The position numbers and the translations under genes were made by a program. A stretch of 42,113 nucleotides of DNA from Thaumasiovibrio sp043421945. Its GTDB lineage: Bacteria; Pseudomonadota; Gammaproteobacteria; Enterobacterales; Vibrionaceae. Below, one piece after another: positions 17,660 through 25,047 of this stretch (position 1 is its first letter; the number at the start of each line of letters is the position of its first letter). The notes under the pieces are model-generated. The model was given only the letters and a program-made list of their open reading frames with translations. It did no database searches and was not told the DNA's origin. The stretch is from the NCBI GenBank assembly GCA_043421945.1, contig JBHOGO010000036.1:1-42113 (forward strand), in the 5' to 3' direction.

Positions 17660-19111
17660 CTAAAACAGTGAAGATAAACGCGGGTAAAGCGCCTGATAGG
17701 TATCACGTTTAGCTTTATAGTAATTACGCTTCTCAGCATTAGGCTCATGGCGCTGAACAAGTTCAGGTACTGGGCATATTTCATTGATATCAGCGTCTTC
17801 TTCTATTCCAAGAATGGCTAATCTTGCCGCGCCAAGAGCAGGGCCTACATCACCACCTTTACGATAAACCAATGGCAAGCCAACAATATCGGCTAACATT
17901 TGACGCCAATATTCACTTCTAGCACCACCACCAATCAGAGAAACCTCCTCCGGTATCATCTTGGTCACATGTAATGCATCAAATCCATCGGCAAAGGCAA
18001 AACCGACACCTTCCAATACGGCCTGAGCAAGCTCTAGTTTCGTCGTAGAGTGCGTCATTCCGAAGAAAACACCTTTTGCATTGGGATCATTGAGTGGCGT
18101 TCTTTCTCCAGAAAGATAAGGTAGGAACACAACGTTTGAATCAATATCTGCGCCCTCTTCTACTTCACCAATCATGGTGCCAACATCATCAAAACCAGTG
18201 AGGTCAGCAACCCACTTCAAACATGACGCAGCACTAAGGATGACCGACATCGTATGCCATGTGCTAGGTAAGGCATGACAAAAGCTATGCAAAGCCGATT
18301 CAGGGTTAGAGATAAAGCCATCGCTAACCGCAAAATATACACCAGAGGTACCAAGAGATAACATCGCTTGCCCCGGCTGAGTAATCCCGACACCAACCGC
18401 ACCTGCGGCATTATCACCACCACCGGCAATAACAGGTACTTGACCAAGCCCCCAAGCATCAGCGATCTCTTGTGATAATACGCCTGTGACCTCGCTGCCT
18501 TCATATAGAGCTGGCATATTGTCACGCGAGAGCCCTGTCGCTGACAAAAGCGCATCATTCCAATCACGTGTTCTAACATCTAACCACAACGTCCCTGCCG
18601 AGTCAGACATATCAGACGCGAAGTCACCGGTCATTTTGAAACGGAGGTAATCTTTCGGCAGCAAAACCTTATCAATTTGAGCAAAAAGCTCAGGCTCATA
18701 GTTTTCTACCCACTTCACTTTCGGCGCAGTAAAGCCAGGCATCATGATATTACCTGTAATTTCTCGGCTATTTGGGACAAGTTGTTCGAGCTGCCGACAC
18801 TCTTCTTCACAACGACCATCATTCCATAAAATTGCAGGACGAATCACCTCACCAGCTTTATCAAGCAGTGTCGCGCCATGCATCTGACCAGATAAACCAA
18901 TCGCTTTTACCTGTGATAAGTCGACGACCTCACCTAAACCCAGAACAGTTGCACACGTCGCCTCCCACCAGTCTGAAGGATCCTGCTCTGACCAAAGCGG
19001 TTTTTTTCGAGATACAGTAAGTTCGACGGTCTTCGATGCCAAGATCTCGCCTTGCTTCGACATGACGATAGATTTTACGCCTGACGTGCCCAAATCAATT
19101 CCGATATACAT
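17660..19111 (-). CDS. xylB: xylulokinase XylB, 483 aa
   Basis: Phosphorylates D-xylulose to D-xylulose-5-phosphate with ATP, the second step of the isomerase pathway, in the cytoplasm. FGGY-kinase motifs are clear: the N-terminal phosphate-binding YIGIDLGTSGVKSIV, the substrate segment LSGQMHGATLLD, SDSAGTLWLDV, the ATP-site GGGDNAAGAVGVG and the C-terminal GGGARSEYWRQML. Length matches E. coli XylB. The frame is open to a GTG at 19162, but the ATG at 19111 has AAGGG eight bases upstream and fits the family start. Unlike E. coli, xylB is not joined to xylA, which lies about 11 kb away; it is instead divergent from xylR, sharing a 225-base control region with it. Confidence 0.95.
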   Translation of the reverse strand: MYIGIDLGTSGVKSIVMSKQGEILASKTVELTVSRKKPLWSEQDPSDWWEATCATVLGLGEVVDLSQVKAIGLSGQMHGATLLDKAGEVIRPAILWNDGRCEEECRQLEQLVPNSREITGNIMMPGFTAPKVKWVENYEPELFAQIDKVLLPKDYLRFKMTGDFASDMSDSAGTLWLDVRTRDWNDALLSATGLSRDNMPALYEGSEVTGVLSQEIADAWGLGQVPVIAGGGDNAAGAVGVGITQPGQAMLSLGTSGVYFAVSDGFISNPESALHSFCHALPSTWHTMSVILSAASCLKWVADLTGFDDVGTMIGEVEEGADIDSNVVFLPYLSGERTPLNDPNAKGVFFGMTHSTTKLELAQAVLEGVGFAFADGFDALHVTKMIPEEVSLIGGGARSEYWRQMLADIVGLPLVYRKGGDVGPALGAARLAILGIEEDADINEICPVPELVQRHEPNAEKRNYYKAKRDTYQALYPRLSSLF

Positions 19112-19236
19112 AGGTGTGTCCCTTATTTTGATTTTCAGCATAGTGTCAATTCCCCACCACACCGAACACTCGGTAAATTTATGATATTTCTAAGTATTAA
19201 CCGCAACGGCAATCAGCTCAATTACGATTTTTGATA

Positions 19237-19256
19237 GTTAAATTGAGGTATTTAAC
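19237..19256. promoter_or_regulatory. operator-like palindrome between xylB and xylR
   Basis: GTTAAAT (19237-19243) and ATTTAAC (19250-19256) form a perfect 7-bp inverted repeat with a 6-base spacer, in the middle of the xylB-xylR divergent region. A weak CRP-like sequence (19260-19275, two mismatches in the half-sites) adjoins it. Binding by XylR, CRP or another regulator is inference. Confidence 0.4.
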
Positions 19257-19336
19257 GACTGAGTCAGGGATCACACCATGTACAGTTATTCACTGATAGA
19301 ATACGCAGCATCTTCAGGTAAGAGATTTGAACACAC

Positions 19337-20536
19337 ATGGATAAACGATACCGAATTACTCTGCTTTTCAACGCAAACAAAACCTATGATCGTCAAGTGA
19401 TTGAGGGTGTTGGTGAATACCTACAAGCTTCACAATGCTCGTGGGATGTTTTCTTAGAAGAGGAGTTCGTTACTCATTTAGATAACTTTAAAGCATGGCA
19501 AGGTGATGGGGTGATTGCCGATTTTGACAACCCCGAAATAAGACAACTTCTCGCTGACTCTAATATACCTGTCGTTGGGGTTGGTGGATCATATTCAAAT
19601 AAAGAGGACTACCCGAATGTCCCCTATGTCGCCACTGACAACGAAGCATTGGTTGAGCTTGCTTTCCAGCATTTAAAAGAGAAAGGGATCGAAAACTTCG
19701 CCTTTTACGGCACCCCTCACGATAACGAAAACAAACGCTGGGCATCTGAGCGCGAAGCTGCTTTTTTAAAAATCGTCAATCGAGAAGGATACTCGGGGTC
19801 AGTTTATCGAGGTAACGAAACCAGCCCACAAACTTGGCAATATGACATGAACCGTCTTGCTGATTGGCTGCAACGACTACCAACACCCACAGGAATTATC
19901 GCCGTCACCGATTCTCGAGCTCGTCACCTTTTACAAGTTTCAGAACAACTCAACTTATTAGTCCCTGAAAAAGTGGCTGTGATAGGTATCGATAATGAAG
20001 AGCTTGCTCGTTTCCTTACCCGTGTTTCACTGAGCTCTGTCGGACAAGGCTGTAAAGAGATGGGCTATAGAGCGGCTAAAATATTGCATAAGCTCGTTGA
20101 AAAAAACCATCAGAATGAAGACCAACCACCTGTAGCCACTGAGCTGCCACGCATACTTATCCCACCAACAAAAATTTACGAGCGCCAAAGCACCGACTTC
20201 CAAGCACTCAGAGATCCGTATGTCATCCAAGCAATGCATTTCATTCGTCAAAATGCCTGTAAAGGAATCAAGGTTGATCAAGTGCTTAGCTACGTAGGTA
20301 TTTCACGATCAAATATGGAAGTTCGTTTTAAAGAAGAACGCGGGCATTCGATTCACCAAGAGATCCATAATTCTAAGCTTAAGCGCGCGTGCGATTTACT
20401 GAAAAATTCATCACTGCCTATCGTCGAAATTTCTGAATTATGTGGCTACCCTTCCCTTCAATACATGTACACGGTCTTCAAAAAGAATCTAGAGCAGACA
20501 CCAAAAGAGTATCGTGACGCCTTTCAACCAGAGTAG
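19337..20536 (+). CDS. xylR: xylose operon regulator XylR, 399 aa
   Basis: AraC-family transcription activator that binds D-xylose and turns on xyl genes. It has the unusual XylR layout: a LacI-like periplasmic-binding fold for the sugar (about 5-280, with GVIADFDNPEIRQLL and GIIAVTDSRARHLL) and a C-terminal AraC helix-turn-helix pair (about 297-396: VDQVLSYVGISRSNMEVRFK and ISELCGYPSLQYMYTVFKK). Length is close to E. coli XylR (392). It is divergent from xylB and convergent with xylFGH, with a shared terminator at 20597. The ribosome site is modest (AAGAGA 10 to 15 bases upstream). A second, more distant XylR-like gene lies at 27603. Confidence 0.93.
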   Translation: MDKRYRITLLFNANKTYDRQVIEGVGEYLQASQCSWDVFLEEEFVTHLDNFKAWQGDGVIADFDNPEIRQLLADSNIPVVGVGGSYSNKEDYPNVPYVATDNEALVELAFQHLKEKGIENFAFYGTPHDNENKRWASEREAAFLKIVNREGYSGSVYRGNETSPQTWQYDMNRLADWLQRLPTPTGIIAVTDSRARHLLQVSEQLNLLVPEKVAVIGIDNEELARFLTRVSLSSVGQGCKEMGYRAAKILHKLVEKNHQNEDQPPVATELPRILIPPTKIYERQSTDFQALRDPYVIQAMHFIRQNACKGIKVDQVLSYVGISRSNMEVRFKEERGHSIHQEIHNSKLKRACDLLKNSSLPIVEISELCGYPSLQYMYTVFKKNLEQTPKEYRDAFQPE

Positions 20537-20596
20537 TATCGAAGATATACCTCATAACGAACATAGTTATACGAACAGGTTAAATAACAAATAAAG

Positions 20597-20629
20597 AAAC
20601 GCCCTAGCATACTTTCTGCTAGGGCGTTT
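20597..20629. terminator. bidirectional terminator of xylR and xylFGH
   Basis: Perfect 13-bp stem AAACGCCCTAGCA (20597-20609) with TGCTAGGGCGTTT (20617-20629), loop TACTTTC. A/T tracts on both sides of the GC-rich core allow termination from both directions. Confidence 0.9.
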
Positions 20630-20688
20630 TATCTGGTTCGAACTTCACACTAAACGGTCATTGACCTAGAGCAGCGCTATCGCTGTAA

Positions 20689-20722
20689 CAAAGCTATATC
20701 TAAAACAAAGCTATATCTAAAA
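20689..20722. repeat. 17-bp tandem duplication
   Basis: CAAAGCTATATCTAAAA occurs twice in direct contact (20689-20705 and 20706-20722), ending six bases before the xylH stop codon. It lies in the 3' untranslated part of the xylFGH transcript. Confidence 0.9.
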
Positions 20723-20728
20723 TAAAAC

Positions 20729-21910
20729 CTAACGCTTCGCCTTCGTTGCGCTGTCCATCCAAACGGCCAGCAACAAGATGGCACCTTTAACGACATACTG
20801 CCAGAACGTGGGTACATCCATCATACTCATGCCGTTATCGAGAGAAGCCATAATAAAGGCTCCGATAACAGCACCAATGACGGTCCCGACGCCACCAGCC
20901 ATGCTTGTTCCACCAATAACACATGCCGCAATCGCATCAAGCTCAGCAATATTCCCCGCAGATGGCGAGCCCGCACCAAGGCGACTACTCAAGACCAGCG
21001 CCGCGACCGCCACAAGAAGACCATTCATCGCATACACGGACAACTTGGTTTTCTCTACGTTAATGCCAGATAAACGGCTCGCCTCTATATTGCCGCCAAT
21101 GGCATAGATACGTCGTCCAAACTGGGTTTTCTTTGCGATAAATGTACCGACCAATAAGAAAGTCACCAACAGAAGAACAGGTGTGGGTACGCCACGATAA
21201 TCATTGAGTAAGAGGATAATACTCAACACCGCAACACCAATCAGGCTCTGTTTTAAAAGAGTGCTTTTCAATGTTTCAACAGGTAATTGGTACTCAACAC
21301 GCATACTGCGGCGTTTTTTCTGCCAACCAAAATACAATGCTAACCCAGTGACGCCAATGACCATACTCACCATGTTAGGCAAATAGCTTTGTCCAATAAT
21401 GCCCATCGCATCTGACGTTGGCGCAACGGTTGTTCCGTCCGTAATACCAATCAATATCCCTCTAAAAGCCAGCATCCCAGCTAAGGTAACAATGAAAGAA
21501 GGCACTTTACGATAGGCAACCCACCAACCATTCCATGCGCCTAGGAAAAAGCCGGCAACGAGCGTCAACATAATCGTTAGAGGTAACGGCAAGCCAAACC
21601 ACACATCAAAAATGGCAGCAGCACCGCCAAGTAATCCCATCATGGAGCCAACGGAAAGGTCTATTTCTCCGCTGATGATCACAAAGACCATGCCGATGGC
21701 TAATATGCCGGTAATCGAAGTCTGTCGAAATAGGTTAGAAATATTTCTTGGCGATAAGTAGGCCCAATCGGTCATCATACTAAAAAACAACATAATGATG
21801 ACGATGGCTGTAATCATCACAACGAGCTGTAACTTCGAACCTTGTAGCCACTCTTGCCAATGAGAAATACCGCTGTTGTCGCTCTTTGAAACGGTTTTAA
21901 TTTGTTCCAT
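20729..21910 (-). CDS. xylH: xylose ABC transporter permease XylH, 393 aa
   Basis: Membrane channel of the high-affinity D-xylose importer. About ten hydrophobic helices are visible from LQLVVMITAIVIIMLFFSMM to the end. Family segments include GEIDLSVGSMMGL, GMLAFRGILIGITDGTTV, ARLSGIN-like SRLSGINVEKTK and the C-terminal AACVIGGTSMAGGVGTV, typical of BPD permease family 2. Length equals that of E. coli XylH (393). The frame opens earlier, at 21949 inside xylG, but the ATG at 21910 has GAGGGAT just upstream and lies four bases after the xylG stop. It is the third gene of xylFGH, terminated at 20597. Confidence 0.93.
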   Translation of the reverse strand: MEQIKTVSKSDNSGISHWQEWLQGSKLQLVVMITAIVIIMLFFSMMTDWAYLSPRNISNLFRQTSITGILAIGMVFVIISGEIDLSVGSMMGLLGGAAAIFDVWFGLPLPLTIMLTLVAGFFLGAWNGWWVAYRKVPSFIVTLAGMLAFRGILIGITDGTTVAPTSDAMGIIGQSYLPNMVSMVIGVTGLALYFGWQKKRRSMRVEYQLPVETLKSTLLKQSLIGVAVLSIILLLNDYRGVPTPVLLLVTFLLVGTFIAKKTQFGRRIYAIGGNIEASRLSGINVEKTKLSVYAMNGLLVAVAALVLSSRLGAGSPSAGNIAELDAIAACVIGGTSMAGGVGTVIGAVIGAFIMASLDNGMSMMDVPTFWQYVVKGAILLLAVWMDSATKAKR

Positions 21911-21914
21911 TATC

Positions 21915-23444
21915 TTATCCCTCTTCCACTGCTTTATCGGACAGAGCACAATCCATTATTTGTTCTTGTGTGAGCGATTCATTTTTAAGGTCGCCCTTTA
22001 GTTTCCCTTCATGCATCACTAACACACGGTCACTAATACCTAACACTTCAGGTAATTCAGAAGAAACCATAATGATGCTGATCCCTTGTTTGACGAGTTC
22101 GAACATTAACTTATAAATTTCAAACTTCGCGCCTACGTCAATCCCTCTGGTCGGCTCATCTAAAATCAGGACTTTCGGGTTAACCATGAGGTATCGAGCT
22201 AAAATGGCCTTTTGCTGATTGCCCCCGGATAAATTTCGAATAGGTAATTCAGCATTCGGAGTTTTGACCGTTAAGGATTTTATCGACTGCTTTATTTCCG
22301 AAGCTTCTCGAACATCGTCAATAACACCATTGGATGAAAGCGCATCTAACCCCGCTAAGGTGATGTTTTCTCCCACTCCCATAATCGGCACGATACCGTG
22401 GCGTTTGCGATCTTCTGGCACCATGGCAATACCCGCAAGCAGCGCATCGTGGCTGCTGTTCAATGTAAGCGCTTCACCATTGAGGGAGACGGAACCCGAG
22501 TGCTTTCCTTTATAGCAGCCGTACAAGCACTCCATCAATTCGGTACGACCTGCACCGACTAAACCAGCGACGCCTAGAATCTCGCCTTCTCGAAGTGTGA
22601 AACTGACATCGTTCACCTTGGGGATGTTCGCATTTGCTTTATCCCAAGCCTTGATATTATTTGCTCTAAAAATGACGTCACCGATATCGTGTTCTACACG
22701 GGGGAATAGCTGCTTCATTTCCCGACCTACCATCATGGTAATGATGTCGTCAGTCGTCATGCTTTCTGCGCGGCGATGTCCGATCGGTGCCCCATCTCTA
22801 ATCACACAAATATGATCTGAAATGGCTTTCACTTCATTCAATTTGTGCGAAATATAAATGCAGCTGACACCTTGTGAACGAAGGTCATTGACTAAATCCA
22901 GTAATATTTCAGTCTCTGACTCTGTTAGTGGTGCTGTCGGCTCATCCAAAACCAATATCTTGGCATTTTTTGATAAAGCTTTGGCTATCTCCACGAGCTG
23001 CTGCTGGCCAACACCCAAGTCGCCAACTAATGTTTCTGGGGATATATCCAACTTCACTTTGTTCAATCGCTTGATGGATTCAGCATGCATTTGTTCGAAG
23101 TCGAGTAAGCCATATGTATGAATTTCAGCCCCTAAGAATAAATTCTCTAGTACCGATAACTCTTTCACTAGCGTTAACTCTTGATGGATAATCGCAATGC
23201 CTAAATGCTCGGTATCAACAATACTTTTCGCTTTTACTTGCTTGCCTTCAAAGTAGATTTCGCCTTCGAAATCGCCGTAGGGATAGATGCCGCAAAGCAC
23301 CTTCATTAACGTAGATTTACCTGAACCATTTTCTCCGCAAAGTGATAGTACCTCCCCTCTCTTTAATGTTATCGATACTCCGTCCAATGCTTTTACGGCA
23401 CCAAAGCATTTAACGATATTGCGCATTTCTAACAAACTTTCCAT
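21915..23444 (-). CDS. xylG: xylose ABC transporter ATPase XylG, 509 aa
   Basis: Double ATPase subunit that powers D-xylose import. The first nucleotide-binding domain has Walker A GENGSGKSTLMK, signature LGVGQQQLVEIAKAL and Walker B ILVLDEPTAPLTESE. The second has a degenerate Walker A (GLVGAGRTELMECLYG, lacking the canonical GK[ST]), signature LSGGNQQKAILARYL and Walker B VLILDEPTRGIDVG. This asymmetry is normal for the monosaccharide CUT2 importers. Length is near E. coli XylG (513). Ribosome site GGAG precedes the ATG. It lies 75 bases after xylF, across a stem-loop, and four bases before xylH. Confidence 0.95.
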   Translation of the reverse strand: MESLLEMRNIVKCFGAVKALDGVSITLKRGEVLSLCGENGSGKSTLMKVLCGIYPYGDFEGEIYFEGKQVKAKSIVDTEHLGIAIIHQELTLVKELSVLENLFLGAEIHTYGLLDFEQMHAESIKRLNKVKLDISPETLVGDLGVGQQQLVEIAKALSKNAKILVLDEPTAPLTESETEILLDLVNDLRSQGVSCIYISHKLNEVKAISDHICVIRDGAPIGHRRAESMTTDDIITMMVGREMKQLFPRVEHDIGDVIFRANNIKAWDKANANIPKVNDVSFTLREGEILGVAGLVGAGRTELMECLYGCYKGKHSGSVSLNGEALTLNSSHDALLAGIAMVPEDRKRHGIVPIMGVGENITLAGLDALSSNGVIDDVREASEIKQSIKSLTVKTPNAELPIRNLSGGNQQKAILARYLMVNPKVLILDEPTRGIDVGAKFEIYKLMFELVKQGISIIMVSSELPEVLGISDRVLVMHEGKLKGDLKNESLTQEQIMDCALSDKAVEEG

Positions 23445-23467
23445 ATCTCACTCCTCTGCGATATACA

Positions 23468-23503
23468 CCTAGAGGCCAAGCTGATATTGCTTTCGCCTCT
23501 AGG
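23468..23503 (-). promoter_or_regulatory. stem-loop between xylF and xylG
   Basis: CCTAGAGGC (23468-23476) and GCCTCTAGG (23495-23503) form a perfect 9-bp stem, with a further AAGC/GCTT pair inside the loop. It sits in the 75-base xylF-xylG gap. In binding-protein ABC operons such structures usually protect the upstream mRNA and let the binding protein be made in excess. There is no T run, so it is not a typical terminator. Confidence 0.65.
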
Positions 23504-23519
23504 GAGTCCTTAGCTCGTT

Positions 23520-24515
23520 TTATCGATATATCGCATCTTCTGAGTGAAACTGATCTTGAACCACCGTCGTTTTGATATTGTTTTTATCAACAGCAATTGG
23601 ATTAAGTAGCCATGAAGGAACATCTTTGCGCCCATTATTCAATACAGCATTTGAATCTGGAGCAGTACCATGTCCTAGGTCGACAGCAATCTCTGCTGCA
23701 CGTGCCGCTAAGGTACTAATAGGTTTGTAGACCGTCATGGTTTGGGTACCATCAACAATACGACGAACAGCCGCTAAATCTGCGTCTTGTCCCGAAATAG
23801 CCACTTTGCCTGCAAGACCCTGAGCTTCTAATGCTTGTATCGCGCCCCCTGCCGTTGAATCGTTAGATGCAACAACAACATCAATATTGTTGTTATTCGC
23901 TGTTAATGCATTTTCCATGATTTTTAAGGCATTCTCAGCCAGCCATGAGTCAACCCACTGATCGCCAACAATTTTGATCTCACCCGCATCAATTTTAGGC
24001 TGTAAAATATTCATCTGCCCTTGACGGAACAACTTCGCATTATTATCTGTTGGTGCACCTCCCATTAAGAAATAGTTTCCAGTGGGTTTAGATTCAACCA
24101 TTGCTGTTGCTTGAATTTCACCGACTTTTTCATTATCAAATGAAAGATAGAAATCTATATCTGCGTTACTAATTAAGCGGTCATAAGCAAGCACTTCGAT
24201 ACCATCTCGCTTGGCCTCTGAAATAACATTGCTCAACACTTCGCCGTTATAAGGAATAATAACTAATACATCGACACCACGAGAAATCATATTCTCAATT
24301 TGGGCAATTTGTGTTTGTTCGTTACCGTTTGCCGACTGTACGTAAACTTTAGCACCAAGCTCTTCCGCTTTATCAACAAAGATGTCTCGATCTTTCTGCC
24401 AGCGTTCTAAACGTAGATCATCAATCGCCATACCTATTTTAACTGTGTCTGCAAACGTCGGCATTGCAGACAAGCAAATCGCTGCACCGCATAGGAGAGA
24501 AATTACTTTTTTCAT
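23520..24515 (-). CDS. xylF: xylose-binding periplasmic protein XylF, 331 aa
   Basis: Captures D-xylose in the periplasm and passes it to XylGH. A signal peptide is clear (KK then VISLLCGAAICLSAMPTFA, cleavage expected after Ala22). The mature protein has the two-lobed sugar-binding fold with VKIGMAIDDLRLERWQKDRD, ISRGVDVLVIIPYNGEVL, VLAYDRLISNADIDFYLSFD, VVASNDSTAGGAIQAL and KVAISGQDADLAAVRRI; the residues around the sugar pocket are like those of E. coli XylF (330 aa). Start has GAGG seven bases upstream. First gene of xylFGH, transcribed from the 532-base region to its right. Confidence 0.95.
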   Translation of the reverse strand: MKKVISLLCGAAICLSAMPTFADTVKIGMAIDDLRLERWQKDRDIFVDKAEELGAKVYVQSANGNEQTQIAQIENMISRGVDVLVIIPYNGEVLSNVISEAKRDGIEVLAYDRLISNADIDFYLSFDNEKVGEIQATAMVESKPTGNYFLMGGAPTDNNAKLFRQGQMNILQPKIDAGEIKIVGDQWVDSWLAENALKIMENALTANNNNIDVVVASNDSTAGGAIQALEAQGLAGKVAISGQDADLAAVRRIVDGTQTMTVYKPISTLAARAAEIAVDLGHGTAPDSNAVLNNGRKDVPSWLLNPIAVDKNNIKTTVVQDQFHSEDAIYR

Positions 24516-24820
24516 TTTTTATCCTCTTGATTCACGATATGTAAAACCCTTGTAGGGAGGGCTATGACTAAACTAGCCCTAAATCAAACGGGAATCCTTT
24601 AGCATATCTAACTCTATCGTTACGTTTTTTCACTTTTATTCTGGATTGTGATAGCGGTTAGATATTGTCCAACCTGGCAAAAAGACGAACCCAGATTATA
24701 TAAAATAATCTTTGATACTATTCACAAAAACAAGCGACTGTAATTAAATTTAAATCACTTCATTAATTATCAAAATACTCTCGGAAATACCCATAAGAAT
24801 AATAGTATATTAACGATGTC

Positions 24821-24836
24821 TGTGTGGGAGATCACA
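24821..24836. promoter_or_regulatory. CRP-like binding site upstream of xylF
   Basis: TGTGT-GGGAGA-TCACA differs from the CRP consensus TGTGA-N6-TCACA by one base. It is about 305 bases upstream of the xylF start, on the far side of the A/T-rich leader. Catabolite control of xylFGH is expected from what is known in enteric bacteria. Confidence 0.6.
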
Positions 24837-24959
24837 ATATCGAGACTTACGTAAATAGAAGATATCAAAAGCGCCATACGAATAAACTAAATAACTGATA
24901 TTGTTAATAATAGTATTCACATAAAAAATCAAAAGCACACAAAACTGAAAATCCAACAC

Positions 24960-24984
24960 AAAAAAAGAGGCTCTAAGAGCCTCT
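24960..24984 (-). terminator. terminator of the GH3 gene
   Basis: Perfect 8-bp stem AGAGGCTC (24966-24973) with GAGCCTCT (24977-24984), followed on the minus strand by a run of T (complement of the A run ending at 24966). It is about 60 bases after the GH3 stop codon and separates that gene from xylFGH. Confidence 0.8.
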
Positions 24985-25047
24985 AAATAACAACATATCC
25001 CGCTAACAAATGAGCAAAACTACTTTGCAATCACTCTTTTTAACTCA

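Larger units (their letters stand above)
24516..25047. other. 532-base xylF upstream region
   Basis: Very A/T-rich, no credible gene. From right to left it holds the terminator of the GH3 gene (24960-24984), a strong CRP-like site (24821-24836) and a weaker CRP-like match (24647-24662, half-sites TGTGA and TTAGA). It should contain the xylF promoter and XylR sites, but I cannot place them with certainty. Confidence 0.6.
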
